DNA from: Desulfosporosinus sp. HMP52
GTDB lineage: Bacteria > Bacillota > Desulfitobacteriia > Desulfitobacteriales > Desulfitobacteriaceae
Reading direction: 5' to 3'
Length of the DNA stretch: 64,000 nt
Assembly: GCF_000765145.1 (NCBI RefSeq)
Contig: NZ_JMGA01000039.1
Span: 1 to 64,000, forward strand
Part shown: positions 18,167-27,829 of the stretch, in pieces
Layout of the letters: each line of letters begins with the position of its first letter
Position numbering within the stretch: the first letter of the stretch is position 1
Position numbers and translations under genes: made by a program
Notes under the pieces: model-generated
Told to the model about the DNA's origin: nothing
The model's database searches: none
Seen by the model: only the letters and a program-made list of their open reading frames with translations

Positions 18167-19582
18167 ATGTTCGAATTTGGAGAGGACAAACCGAAAGAGG
18201 AATGTGGAGTCTTTGGAATCTATGCTCCTGATCAGGAGGTTGCCCGTCTTACCTATTATGGGCTTTATGCTTTACAGCATCGCGGGCAGGAAAGCGCCGG
18301 AATCGCAGTTTCGAACGGACGGAGCATTAACGTCCATAAAGGAATGGGCCTGGTATCAGAAGTGTTTTCCGATAGAATAGTGGATGGTCTGAAGGGAAAA
18401 ATGGCAATTGGACATGTACGCTATTCTACGACGGGATCTAGTTTGTTGGCTAATGCTCAACCTTTAGTGGTTCACTATCAAAAAGGGATGATGGCCTTAG
18501 CCCATAACGGGAATTTGACTAATGCCTCAGATTTAAGAGAAGAACTGGGTAAAAATGGTGCAGTCTTTCAAACAACTGTTGATAGTGAAGTGATTATTAA
18601 TCTTATAACCCGCTACCGTCGGGATTCCTTAGAAGATGCCTTAGTTAAGACTATGATGGATCTACGCGGAGCCTATGCCTTGGTTATTTTAGCAGAGGAT
18701 AAACTCTTTGGTATCCGTGATCCGCTGGGTGTTCGTCCTTTATGCATTGGAAGTTTAGGGGGGCGGTATTGCCTTGCTTCGGAAAGTTGTGCTCTGGATA
18801 CCATAGGGGCAGAGTTTGTGAGAGATGTGGAACCCGGTGAAATTATAATAATCGATGAAGAAGGCTTGCACTCACGCCGAGGCCTAATGATAACTAAGCA
18901 GGCGTCCTGTGCCTTTGAATATATATATTTTGCTCGACCTGATAGTACCATGGATCAGTTGAATATTGCTGAAAGTCGGCGCCAGATGGGGATCGAACTG
19001 GCACGTGAATGTCCTATCGATGCAGATCTTGTAATTGCAGTTCCAGACTCTGGCACCGCTTCAGCTCTGGGATATGCCACAGCCCTGGGAATACCCTTTG
19101 GAGAGGGGCTTATTAAAAATCGTTATGTCGGCAGAACATTTATCCAGCCCACACAGGCCATGAGAGAAGTAGCAGTTCGTCTTAAGCTTAATGCCAATGC
19201 CAGCGTGCTTAAAGATAAACGAGTTGTAATGATCGATGATTCTATTGTCCGAGGAACCACTAGTTCTAAATTGGTTGAAATGGTTAAGAACGCAGGTGCT
19301 AAAGAGGTACACTTTTTAATCAGTTCTCCTCCGGTTGCTTACCCTTGCTTCTATGGTATTGACACCGCAGAACGGGAAAAGCTTATTGCCAACAAATTAG
19401 ATGTCGAAGGTATTCGAAAGTATGTTGGAGCAGATTCATTGCACTATATTTCTGAGGAGGGCTTGCTTCGCGCTTTAGGGACAGAGTCTGTTTGTTTGGC
19501 ATGTTTTAATGGATCCTATCCTATCCCCGTTTCCAACTTAAACAGAGGTAAAAAGAACTTTGAATCTCAGAACATATTCTGA
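18167..19582 (+). CDS. purF: Amidophosphoribosyltransferase PurF
   Basis: PurF makes phosphoribosylamine from PRPP and glutamine. After a 12-residue propeptide comes Cys13 (EECGVFGI), the N-terminal nucleophile exposed by self-cleavage. The phosphoribosyltransferase motif MIDDSIVRGTTS is present, and the C-terminal CLACF cysteines fit the [4Fe-4S]-containing Bacillus type. ATG 18167 has GAGAGGGG upstream and gives the normal start; the frame is open to 18092. Confidence 0.96.
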   Translation: MFEFGEDKPKEECGVFGIYAPDQEVARLTYYGLYALQHRGQESAGIAVSNGRSINVHKGMGLVSEVFSDRIVDGLKGKMAIGHVRYSTTGSSLLANAQPLVVHYQKGMMALAHNGNLTNASDLREELGKNGAVFQTTVDSEVIINLITRYRRDSLEDALVKTMMDLRGAYALVILAEDKLFGIRDPLGVRPLCIGSLGGRYCLASESCALDTIGAEFVRDVEPGEIIIIDEEGLHSRRGLMITKQASCAFEYIYFARPDSTMDQLNIAESRRQMGIELARECPIDADLVIAVPDSGTASALGYATALGIPFGEGLIKNRYVGRTFIQPTQAMREVAVRLKLNANASVLKDKRVVMIDDSIVRGTTSSKLVEMVKNAGAKEVHFLISSPPVAYPCFYGIDTAEREKLIANKLDVEGIRKYVGADSLHYISEEGLLRALGTESVCLACFNGSYPIPVSNLNRGKKNFESQNIF

Positions 19583-19717
19583 AGGGAATGGCCAGTCTCG
19601 GGGATTAAGAGACTAACCCTAAGACTGAAAGTCATTTGGACTGATTTTTTAACTTACTATGGTAGAGTATAGGTAATGCTATAAGCTCTGACACATTAAG
19701 AGTAGGAGGAATTAATC

Positions 19718-20764
19718 TTGGGATATTCTTACCGAGATGCGGGTGTTGATATTGAAGCTGGGAATGAAGTAGTAGAACGTATAAAGCCAGCGGTTGCTCG
19801 GACTCTTCGGCCAGAGGTTCTCGGCGGATTAGGGGGTTTTGGCGGGCTTTTCAAACTGGATTTGGCTAAATACCCAAATCCAGTCCTCGTTTCAGGAACC
19901 GACGGAGTAGGTACGAAGCTGCGCCTAGCTTTTCAAATGAATCGACATGATACCATTGGGCAAGATGCAGTCGCTATGTGCGTCAATGATATCTTAGTAC
20001 AAGGGGCGGAGCCTTTATACTTTCTTGATTATCTAGCCGTAGGTAAAGTCGAGCCACAAAGGCTGTCCCAGGTTGTTGAGGGAATTGCCAGAGGGTGTGA
20101 AATGGCTGGTTGTGCCTTAATTGGAGGAGAAACTGCGGAAATGCCTGGTTTCTATGCAGAAGATGAATATGACATAGCAGGATTTTCGGTGGGCGTGGTG
20201 AATGAAGATAAGTTAATAGACGGCTCAAAAATTCGTGTAGGAGATATCCTTATCGGTTTGCCTTCATCCGGTCTACATAGCAATGGTTACTCTCTAGCCC
20301 GAAAAGTCTTTGCTCCCTATTCCTTGGATGAAAAATTCCCTGAGTTAGGGGAATCTCTTGGAGATGCCTTACTGCGGCCAACCCGTATTTATGTTAAATC
20401 TATTTTATCCCTTCTTTCTGGAGTAGAGATACTTGGAATGGCTCATATTACTGGTGGTGGGTTAACAGATAACGTTCCACGGGTTTTGCCGGCAGGTCTG
20501 GGGGCTAAAATTGATATTACAAAATGGGAGCGTCCTTCAATCTTTTCGCTGATTCAACGTTTAGGAGATGTTGCCTGGACAGAAATGTATCGGACATTCA
20601 ATATGGGAGTTGGTTTTGTCCTTGTGGTACGTGCGGAAGATGAGAGTCTGGTGCGACAGAAACTCGATGAATTAGGTGAAAACAACTTTGTTTTAGGGAG
20701 TGTCATAATGGGGGAAGGTGTGGCTTATGAGGACGGCAATACTGGCATCGGGCCGAGGGAGTAA
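19718..20764 (+). CDS. purM: Phosphoribosylformylglycinamidine cyclo-ligase PurM
   Basis: PurM closes the imidazole ring to [22 protein letters not shown] and [10 protein letters not shown] are the ATP-binding and family motifs; 348 residues. TTG start with AGGAGGAATT upstream. Its 3' end overlaps purN by 38 bp. Its substrate FGAM must be made by PurSQL or PurL encoded elsewhere. Confidence 0.96.
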   Translation: MGYSYRDAGVDIEAGNEVVERIKPAVARTLRPEVLGGLGGFGGLFKLDLAKYPNPVLVSGTDGVGTKLRLAFQMNRHDTIGQDAVAMCVNDILVQGAEPLYFLDYLAVGKVEPQRLSQVVEGIARGCEMAGCALIGGETAEMPGFYAEDEYDIAGFSVGVVNEDKLIDGSKIRVGDILIGLPSSGLHSNGYSLARKVFAPYSLDEKFPELGESLGDALLRPTRIYVKSILSLLSGVEILGMAHITGGGLTDNVPRVLPAGLGAKIDITKWERPSIFSLIQRLGDVAWTEMYRTFNMGVGFVLVVRAEDESLVRQKLDELGENNFVLGSVIMGEGVAYEDGNTGIGPRE

Positions 20765-21344
20765 TCTCCAAGCACTGATCAAAGCCTATCAAAGTGGCAG
20801 TCTGCCTATCCGGATTGTGGCAGTTGGATCGGATTCTCCAGGAGCCGGCGCACTTATGCACGCTGAAGAGGCGGGAATCCCAAGTCGTGTTTTTCCCATT
20901 AATCAGTACCTCCATCGTCAAGCCCAAGAGGCAGATATCTTAAATTGGATAAGAGAAAATGAGGTAGAACTTTTACTTCTGGCTGGGTATATGAGGGTTT
21001 TGAGTCCCTCGTTTATGAGGGAAGTGCCTTTTCCCATTCTTAATATCCATCCTTCCTTATTGCCTGCTTTTCCTGGTCTGCATGCTCAACGCCAGGCGCT
21101 TGAATATGGGGTTAAAGTAAGTGGTTGTACTGTACACTTTGTAGATGAAGGCTTGGATAGTGGTCCGATTATTTTACAAGAAGCCGTACCTGTGCTCCAA
21201 GAGGATACGGAAGAGAGCTTGTCTCAGAGAATTTTAGCGGTGGAACACCGTCTCTATCCGGAAGCCGTTCGCTTGCTAGCCTTAGGGCAAGTAAAACGGT
21301 CTGGACGAAGAGTACAGATTTTGCAACAGGAGGAATTGAGATGA
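20727..21344 (+). CDS. purN: Phosphoribosylglycinamide formyltransferase PurN
   Basis: PurN formylates GAR with 10-formyl-THF. [13 protein letters not shown] at the N-terminus, [12 protein letters not shown] (catalytic Asn-His) and the Asp in [11 protein letters not shown] identify it. 205 residues. ATG 20727 is chosen over GTG 20718 because GGGGAAGG lies at better distance. It overlaps purM and purH at its two ends. Confidence 0.95.
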   Translation: MRTAILASGRGSNLQALIKAYQSGSLPIRIVAVGSDSPGAGALMHAEEAGIPSRVFPINQYLHRQAQEADILNWIRENEVELLLLAGYMRVLSPSFMREVPFPILNIHPSLLPAFPGLHAQRQALEYGVKVSGCTVHFVDEGLDSGPIILQEAVPVLQEDTEESLSQRILAVEHRLYPEAVRLLALGQVKRSGRRVQILQQEELR

Positions 21345-22885
21345 AGCGAAGAGCAATCATAAGTGTTTCAGACAAAACGGGTATTGTTTCCTTTGCCCGT
21401 GAACTTGTAGATATCGGCTTTGAGTTAATATCTACCGGAGGAACTTATAAAGCATTAGATGAGGCTAATATTCCGGTCAAATATGTGAGTGAGGTCACTG
21501 GATTTCCTGAAGTTCTAGATGGCAGAGTTAAGACCCTCCACCCGTTAATTCATGGGGGAATTTTAGCTCGCGATAGTGTCAAACACATGGAGCAAATGGA
21601 AAAAAACGGAATTAAATATATTGATTTAGTAGTTGTTAATCTTTATCCATTTCGGGAGACTATAGCTAAGCCTGGAGTTAGCTTTGAAGAAGCTATAGAA
21701 AACATTGATGTTGGTGGGCCAACGATGGTGCGCGCAGCAGCTAAGAATCACGGACGGGTTACCGTGATTGTCAATCCAGAATCTTACGAAGAAGTATTAA
21801 GTGTGCTTCGAGAAGCTGGAACAGTTCCCGCCGGTATGAGGAAGAGACTGGCTGCTGAAGCCTTTTCCCATACTGCTGAATATGATCGTCTAATTGCCGG
21901 GTACTTAGAGCGGCAACTTGAACCACCGGATACATTTCCGGAGACACTGCGTATAACTGCCCAAAAAGTTCAAGAACTTCGTTACGGCGAAAATCCACAG
22001 CAAAAGGCTGCCTTCTATATCAATGCTGAGGCTGGGGTAGGGACACTTGCCAACGGAAAACAACTTCAAGGGAAAGAACTTTCCTATAATAATTGGATCG
22101 ATATGAACGCTGCTTGGAAGCTCGTGCGGGAATTTGAAACTTGTGCAGCTGCAATCATTAAACATACCAACCCTTGTGGAGTGGCAATGGGCAAGACGCC
22201 TCTTGAGGCTTATGAAAGTGCGTTTGCCGCAGACCCAATCTCTGCTTTTGGTGGGATTATCGCTTTTAATCGTGTAGTAGATACAGCGTGTGCCGAGGCG
22301 CTTAAAGAGCGATTCTATGAGGTTATAATCGCGCCTGACTTTAGTCCGGAAGCACGAGAGATTCTTAGCTCTAAAACAAATCTGCGACTCTTTGTGGTAG
22401 GAAGAGGAGAATTGGGCAAAGTCATGTCCGGTTGGGTTTATAGAAGTGTTGAAGGCGGTTACCTTGTGCAAGAGATTGATCGAGGGACTACTCCGGTATC
22501 TGAATGGGAGTTTGTGACAGAGCAAAAGCCTACGGAAGAAGATTTGGTCGCTCTTGATTTTGCCTGGCGCATTGTCAAGCATGTCAAGTCAAATGCTATC
22601 GTTGTAGCTGATCACAAGCGCACTCTGGGAGTTGGAGCCGGGCAGATGAATCGGGTGGGCTCCGTTAAGATTGCACTTGATCAAGCCGGAGATGCCGCTA
22701 ACGGAGCTTATTTAGCTTCGGATGCATTCTTTCCATTCCCGGATTCTATTGAAGAGGCTGCCCGTGCCGGAATCCGCGCAATTGTTCAGCCTGGAGGATC
22801 TGTTAGGGATGAGGCTGTAATTGAAGCAGCGAATCGTTTAAATATGATCATGGTCTTTACCCATCGCAGACATTTTCAGCATTAG
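21341..22885 (+). CDS. purH: Bifunctional AICAR formyltransferase/IMP cyclohydrolase PurH
   Basis: PurH performs the last two steps to IMP. The N-terminal IMP cyclohydrolase (SVSDKTGIVSFA, STGGTYKAL, GRVKTLHP) is followed by the formyltransferase with the catalytic KHTNPCG block. 514 residues, normal. Four-base ATGA overlap with purN. Confidence 0.97.
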   Translation: MKRRAIISVSDKTGIVSFARELVDIGFELISTGGTYKALDEANIPVKYVSEVTGFPEVLDGRVKTLHPLIHGGILARDSVKHMEQMEKNGIKYIDLVVVNLYPFRETIAKPGVSFEEAIENIDVGGPTMVRAAAKNHGRVTVIVNPESYEEVLSVLREAGTVPAGMRKRLAAEAFSHTAEYDRLIAGYLERQLEPPDTFPETLRITAQKVQELRYGENPQQKAAFYINAEAGVGTLANGKQLQGKELSYNNWIDMNAAWKLVREFETCAAAIIKHTNPCGVAMGKTPLEAYESAFAADPISAFGGIIAFNRVVDTACAEALKERFYEVIIAPDFSPEAREILSSKTNLRLFVVGRGELGKVMSGWVYRSVEGGYLVQEIDRGTTPVSEWEFVTEQKPTEEDLVALDFAWRIVKHVKSNAIVVADHKRTLGVGAGQMNRVGSVKIALDQAGDAANGAYLASDAFFPFPDSIEEAARAGIRAIVQPGGSVRDEAVIEAANRLNMIMVFTHRRHFQH

Positions 22886-22962
22886 TTAACATTTTTAACT
22901 GATTTAGTTCAGTCTTATTTTGGGAACGGTAGTTTCTGCTAAATGACAAGTGGGGTGAAAAG

Positions 22963-24225
22963 GTGAAGAAGCATCGGGTTTTAATTATCGGCAGCGGTGG
23001 TCGTGAACATGCACTGGCTTGGAAGTTGGCCCAAAGCCCTGAACTTGAACGTTTATATGTGGCGCCGGGAAATGCCGGCACTGAGTACTGGAATGTTCCA
23101 ATTTCCGCACAAGACATTGGGGCACTGGTGGAATTTGCAGTTAATGAAAAAATTGATCTAACGGTTGTTGGTCCGGAGGATCCTTTGAGTATAGGCGTCG
23201 TAGATGCTTTTCAGGAGGCAGGTTTGCGAATTTTTGGCCCCTCAAAGGCTGCAGCCCAGTTGGAAGGCAGTAAATCCTATGCCAAGATGATTATGCAAAG
23301 TGCTAATATCCCAACAGCACAGTGTCAAGTTTTTGAAGATCCAATCCAGGCCAAAAAGTATATCGAAACCATTGGGGCCCCTTGTGTCTTAAAAGCGGAT
23401 GGATTAGCCGCCGGCAAGGGAGTTATAGTGGCAATGGATTTGATAACTGCTCTTCAAGCAGTGGATGAAATAATGGATGGCAGTTTTGGTTCTGCCGGCA
23501 AAAAACTGCTGGTTGAAGAGTTTCTAGAAGGGCAAGAAGTAAGTTTGCTATGTTTTTCAGATGGAGTTACAGCTTTGCCGATGGTTCCTGTTCAAGATCA
23601 CAAACGGGCCTTGGATAATGACCTGGGACTGAACACAGGAGGTATGGGGACTTACAGCCCACCACCAATCTGGACGTCTGTACTTGAAGAAACAGTTATG
23701 CACGATCTTGTTTTACCAACCCTTAAGATTATGCAAGAGCAAGGAACTCCTTTTGTAGGTGTATTGTTTCTAGGGCTTATGTTAACGAAGCAGGGGCCTA
23801 AACTTCTGGAATACAACGTTCGTTTTGGGGATCCGGAAACTCAAGTTGTAATGAAACGACTTAAATCAGATCTTCTGCCTATTCTTTGGTCATGTACAGA
23901 AACAAATCTCTCTAAGGTTCAATTAGATTGGAAAGAAGAGGTTGCAGTTTGCGTTGTAATGGCTGCGGAGGGTTATCCAATAACTTACACAAAAGGAATA
24001 CCGATCAGATTACCCGAAGAGAGTGATCCGGATGTAGTAGTCTTTCATGCCGGAACCGGAATTATTGAAGGCCAGCTTGTAAGTAATGGAGGCCGGGTTT
24101 TAGGCATAACATCGGAGGGTAACACCTTGCAAGAGGCGCGTGAAAAAGCTTATTCTCTGATTAACGAAATCGATTTTCCCAAAGCTCATTTTCGCCGAGA
24201 TATTGGAGTTAAAGGGTTAAACTAA
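22963..24225 (+). CDS. purD: Phosphoribosylamine-glycine ligase PurD
   Basis: PurD is an ATP-grasp ligase that makes GAR. IIGSGGREHALAW, KADGLAAGKGV and FGDPETQ are family hallmarks; 420 residues. GTG 22963 follows GGGGTGAAAAG. It is the last gene of the operon; the terminator lies 150 bp downstream. Confidence 0.97.
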   Translation: MKKHRVLIIGSGGREHALAWKLAQSPELERLYVAPGNAGTEYWNVPISAQDIGALVEFAVNEKIDLTVVGPEDPLSIGVVDAFQEAGLRIFGPSKAAAQLEGSKSYAKMIMQSANIPTAQCQVFEDPIQAKKYIETIGAPCVLKADGLAAGKGVIVAMDLITALQAVDEIMDGSFGSAGKKLLVEEFLEGQEVSLLCFSDGVTALPMVPVQDHKRALDNDLGLNTGGMGTYSPPPIWTSVLEETVMHDLVLPTLKIMQEQGTPFVGVLFLGLMLTKQGPKLLEYNVRFGDPETQVVMKRLKSDLLPILWSCTETNLSKVQLDWKEEVAVCVVMAAEGYPITYTKGIPIRLPEESDPDVVVFHAGTGIIEGQLVSNGGRVLGITSEGNTLQEAREKAYSLINEIDFPKAHFRRDIGVKGLN

Positions 24226-24373
24226 AATTTCCATTTTTATGTTTAACATATTCTTCACACAAAGTTCATGGTAATGTAACAGTGATCATCTATACTAAAC
24301 TCAGTAGACAATGATTATCCGTTTTTTAGCGGTTAATATAAATTCTTTCTCATTTTTCTCCCCTTCTTTCTTT

Positions 24374-24402
24374 TCCCCTCTATGAAATGGAGGGGATTTT
24401 TT
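24374..24402 (+). terminator. pur operon terminator
   Basis: TCCCCTC pairs with GAGGGGA and six T follow. The rest of the 380-bp gap after purD holds only a second hairpin. Confidence 0.85.
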
Positions 24403-24477
24403 ATTATTCAGATGTATGACCTTTCGTTACTTGATTTCCGAAGATCTTTTCTGTTTACTGCCTATATGGAAAAAATA

Positions 24478-24527
24478 CAGAGAACAAGGACCTTGCCTGT
24501 TAACGAAGGTAAGATCCTTGTTCTCTG
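24478..24527. terminator. Bidirectional hairpin
   Basis: CAGAGAACAAGGA pairs with TCCTTGTTCTCTG; an inner CTTGCCT/AAGGTAAG helix extends the stem. It could end the minus-strand zinc-ribbon gene. Confidence 0.55.
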
Positions 24528-24605
24528 CCCAAATTTGAACTGTCTTGGGGGTAAGTCATAGCTGCCGGGATGCTTTAGATATGTTGTGATGGATTTAACT
24601 GCTGC

Positions 24606-24779
24606 CTAATGGTTGATCCGGGGTAAGATTCTACTCGGTGAGGTATTAAAACATTTTGGACATACATAAATTGGACTTTTTGCTGCCGGGATTATGTTGA
24701 TATTTAGAGTTTGAGCCGTATACTGAATCCATTTACTTAAGTGATCCAGGCTCTGACAATTAGGACAACTTAACAACAC
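24606..24779 (-). CDS. Small zinc-ribbon protein
   Basis: A 57-residue frame beginning MLLSCPNCQSLDHL and containing a second pair, VCPKCF, about 35 residues later. The two CPxC knuckles would bind one zinc. A GAGGAAGTGA sequence lies about ten bases before GTG 24779. Amino-acid content is credible and the knuckle spacing is typical of zinc ribbons, but the role is unknown. An overlapping frame in another phase has no such features. Confidence 0.6.
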   Translation of the reverse strand: MLLSCPNCQSLDHLSKWIQYTAQTLNINIIPAAKSPIYVCPKCFNTSPSRILPRINH

Positions 24780-24891
24780 TCGTCTTCACTTCCTCGAGAT
24801 TAGTGTATGAACACCATAAGGAAAGTGTGACCTCGCCAAGTCTATCTCCATATAATAAAGGCAGGACTCTTAATAAGAAGGTGAGAAGGGA

Positions 24892-25446
24892 ATGTTTAAT
24901 TATAGTAAGCGTTTGTTTTATCCGATTCATGTTGAACGAGAAGATCCGGCATTTGCTAAATTGCTCATAGAACATTATTCTGGGATAGATGGTGAATTAT
25001 CTTCTGCCCTACAATACTTTCACCAAAGATATTTTATATCTAACCGGCATATCCGCGAGTTGTTAGGCATTATCACTGCGGAAGAATTTGGGCATATGGA
25101 GTTAATTTCGGTAGCCGTAAGTAAATTAGGAGGACCACCATTAACCTTGCTGAATGCTCAAGATGCTCTAAGGGAAATTAAGCACAATGATCAGAGTTTT
25201 GATCTCAATAAACTTTTGCAAATGGATATACAGTCAGAAACAAGAGCGATTCGCTTATATAAGCAACTTCTGGAATTGACTAATGATGTAAATATGAAGA
25301 AAATGATTAAGTTTCTGATTGGCAGAGAAGATGTACATAAATACTTATTGAAAAAGGCCCAAAGGTTAGTTCGGGAAAACGGAACTCCAGAGGAGTTTAA
25401 TGAGCTTATCTACGACTATAAAATGAGTTTGCAAGTTCTGAAATGA
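24892..25446 (+). CDS. Manganese-catalase-family (CotJC-like) protein
   Basis: A ferritin-like four-helix protein of 184 residues. The start MFNYSKRLFYPIHVER resembles spore-coat CotJC, and the di-metal ligands of Mn catalases appear in order: Glu35 (DGELSSAL), Glu65/His68 (EEFGHME), Glu116 (QSETRAI) and His149 (EDVHKY). It may remove peroxide or be a spore component. No cotJA or cotJB lies beside it. GGTGAGAAGGG precedes ATG. Confidence 0.82.
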   Translation: MFNYSKRLFYPIHVEREDPAFAKLLIEHYSGIDGELSSALQYFHQRYFISNRHIRELLGIITAEEFGHMELISVAVSKLGGPPLTLLNAQDALREIKHNDQSFDLNKLLQMDIQSETRAIRLYKQLLELTNDVNMKKMIKFLIGREDVHKYLLKKAQRLVRENGTPEEFNELIYDYKMSLQVLK

Positions 25447-25506
25447 AACATTAAAGTTAGATAGATTGAGTAATAGGATGAAAAAAGTCGGCTGATAAAG
25501 CCGACT

Positions 25507-25827
25507 TTAGTATTTAATAATCCAATCAGAAATCATTAATCGTTCGGAAAAACCAAATCCTTCAGTATCGATAGTAAGTTGAGATTTGTGAATTAGGTCA
25601 CGATCATAGAAAACAGTAATCCCATCTGTATTAAACTGGTAGTAGTTTTCAGGCTTTCTGGGACTTCCTTTACGTACAGTAGGGGGAGTGGAAAGAGGGA
25701 TACAGCATTGTGTGACAACCAGACGTTTTATGTAAAGCTTATTTTTTTTGGCCTTCTGGAGGAATTTTAAGGCGTTTTGTGTAATGTTAATAATCATATT
25801 CTTACTTGTTATAAGGTTAGGATCCAA
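25507..25827 (-). CDS. CC-motif, HesB-like small protein
   Basis: A 106-residue protein with an adjacent cysteine pair (Cys41-Cys42, VVTQCCIPLST). The overall pattern resembles the CC/Se-motif family of IscA/HesB-like proteins, some members of which carry selenocysteine. Here both residues are ordinary cysteines. TTG 25827 follows GGAGGTGA by seven bases. A redox or metal-related role is plausible but unproven. Confidence 0.65.
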   Translation of the reverse strand: MDPNLITSKNMIINITQNALKFLQKAKKNKLYIKRLVVTQCCIPLSTPPTVRKGSPRKPENYYQFNTDGITVFYDRDLIHKSQLTIDTEGFGFSERLMISDWIIKY

Positions 25828-25993
25828 CGTAGATTCACCTCCTTGATGTTGCCATACCTTATTCTATCATTTTTGTCTTTGCTTGCAAGAGATTGAGGGT
25901 CAAGTTTAGATAAGATCCCACACCGACGTGAAATTTGTAAAAAGTGTTTTGAAAAGAATAACGAAACTCTGGGTAATTATGCTTAAGGGCTAG

Positions 25994-26722
25994 TTAGTTT
26001 GTGATGGGAACAATATTTTGTTTGTCTTCCATAAAGCTTTTTAAAGAAACGTGAAGTTCGTTATCATTATTTACAGATGCAAAGAAAATATCTGCGGGAG
26101 TTTTAATATTTAGCGTGGCTAATTGCTGCTCTAGCCAGTCTTCGGAAAGACCAAGCTTCTTTAAGACATTTCCATAGATTTCACCGTCGATAATGATAGG
26201 GTAGGAAAGAGAAGAGCCTACTTTTGTTAGATTCATATCTTCAAGGGTAACTAAATCTTTATTTGCATGTTTTAAAACAGATAAATTACCGTTTGCCTCT
26301 ATAATGCCTATCTGTACATCACTTATATTAAAGACATCTTTCTCACGAAGCATCTGCAGAATATTGTCGATGGAAAAGCGAATTTTTTTAAGGTTGTTCA
26401 TAATCAATTGTCCGTCTTGAATTACAATTGTAGGCTCAAAGGTAATTAAGTGTCCAAATTTTCGATGCTTAATTACTGAGTTGGTTATAACCTTTTGAAA
26501 AAGACCGATTAAAATAATTGCTACTGCAGTATGTATGTGAGAAATGCTGGGGTCAGCTAGGTCAGCGCCTGTTATTGCTCCCAAAGTAATAATAACCAGA
26601 AAGTCGAAAACTGGAAGTTCCCCTATAGCACGCTTTCCCATATATAGAGTAACAATCAAAAGCAAAGGTATTATTGTAAAGATCCGTCCCACCACAAAGA
26701 GAAGCTCTTTTGTTAATTCCAT
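25994..26722 (-). CDS. DUF421 (YetF/YcaP-like) membrane protein
   Basis: Three N-terminal hydrophobic segments (about residues 5-27, 37-55 and 63-82) are followed by a cytosolic domain, and GKRAIGELPVFDFLVIITLGAITG is the family signature (given here as one tract of the first and second helices). B. subtilis YetF-type proteins are linked to spores and membranes. ATG 26722 follows GGAAGTGA; GTG 26740 is an alternative. Function not established. Confidence 0.85.
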   Translation of the reverse strand: MELTKELLFVVGRIFTIIPLLLIVTLYMGKRAIGELPVFDFLVIITLGAITGADLADPSISHIHTAVAIILIGLFQKVITNSVIKHRKFGHLITFEPTIVIQDGQLIMNNLKKIRFSIDNILQMLREKDVFNISDVQIGIIEANGNLSVLKHANKDLVTLEDMNLTKVGSSLSYPIIIDGEIYGNVLKKLGLSEDWLEQQLATLNIKTPADIFFASVNNDNELHVSLKSFMEDKQNIVPITN

Positions 26723-26891
26723 TAATTCACTTCCTTCCACAACTTAAGTGCCTGTCTTATATTTTCAAGATCGACTAAAAATATGGAACGATAAAAGGAC
26801 TAATTTGCTAACATAAAGACATAATCATTTAATTGTCTCTCTAGTTTGTTAAATTGTAATAAATGCTTGGTGAAGGGAAAGATTTTAAATT

Positions 26892-27821
26892 ATGCTGAAA
26901 GACTGTAAGGCTGGGGAACGATTTGAAGGAGTATTGCTGATTAATGAGTGGAAAGAGGTTCCATTTCGGCAAAAACCGGGGGCATATCTCTCCTTGACAT
27001 GCCAAGATAGCTCAGGGCAGATGCAAGGGAAAATGTGGAATTATGATCCCAAAGTTCTCCTGCTGCTAAAAGATCAGGATATAGTTCGGATTAAAGGGGT
27101 TGCTTCTGAGTACCGTGGTACTCTGGATCTAACGATTGAAACAATAACACTATTAGCTGAAGAGGACATCGACTTATCAGAACTTTTGCCAAGCTCCCCG
27201 GTTGCAGCTTCGGAGTTAGAGAACCGCTTAAGGGTTCTGATAGAAAACACTAGCCAAAGGGAACTTAGGGCTTTGCTGGAACAGTTTTTTGGACATCCGG
27301 AATGGGGGGGCGCGTTTAGAAAAGCACCTGCTGCCATGAAGGTCCATCAAGCATACTTGCGTGGTCTTTGGGAACACAGTGTTAGAGTCGCTGAGCTTGT
27401 TGAAGAAATTGTCAAGTATTACCCCAAAATGAATCGAGATTTAGCTGTAACAGGTGCCCTATTACATGACTTGGGGAAAATTGCTGAGTACAATTATGAC
27501 CGGGGAATTAAATTTACAACAGAAGGAAGGCTACTGGGGCACATTATCTTAGGAATTGAGCTTCTGACTGAGGAGATTACCAAGATTTCTGACTTCCCTC
27601 GGGAATTGAGGTCTAAGTTGTTGCATATCATTACAAGTCATCATGGTAAATATGAATGGCAATCGCCAAAACGTCCGAAATTGATGGAAGCCTTAGTAAT
27701 TCACTATGCTGATGCCATGGATGCTGAGCTTTATCAGTTTGAACAAGCAAAAGAAAACTATCCCGAGGATGAATGGTCTCCATATATCCCTAGTATGGAG
27801 CGGTACATTTATTTAAAATAA
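26892..27821 (+). CDS. YhaM-like 3'-5' exoribonuclease (OB + HD domains)
   Basis: An N-terminal OB-fold (PGAYLSLTCQDSSG) and a metal-binding HD domain (HSVRVAELVEE, then LLHDLGKIAEY, with ITSHHGKYEW and HYADAMDAEL) in the same order as B. subtilis YhaM, a 3'-5' exoribonuclease acting on RNA and DNA. 309 residues, close to 314 for YhaM. Convergent with the next gene at nine bases. Confidence 0.9.
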   Translation: MLKDCKAGERFEGVLLINEWKEVPFRQKPGAYLSLTCQDSSGQMQGKMWNYDPKVLLLLKDQDIVRIKGVASEYRGTLDLTIETITLLAEEDIDLSELLPSSPVAASELENRLRVLIENTSQRELRALLEQFFGHPEWGGAFRKAPAAMKVHQAYLRGLWEHSVRVAELVEEIVKYYPKMNRDLAVTGALLHDLGKIAEYNYDRGIKFTTEGRLLGHIILGIELLTEEITKISDFPRELRSKLLHIITSHHGKYEWQSPKRPKLMEALVIHYADAMDAELYQFEQAKENYPEDEWSPYIPSMERYIYLK

Positions 27822-27829
27822 GATAGTAC

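Noticed and set aside
21905-22582. Open frame of 225 codons antisense to purH
   Set aside because: It lies fully inside a conserved, well-supported gene, has no ribosome site and no recognisable domain.
24760-24975. Minus-strand 71-codon frame overlapping the Mn-catalase-like gene
   Set aside because: Covers the start of a recognised gene and is in another phase from the zinc-ribbon frame, which has clear motifs.
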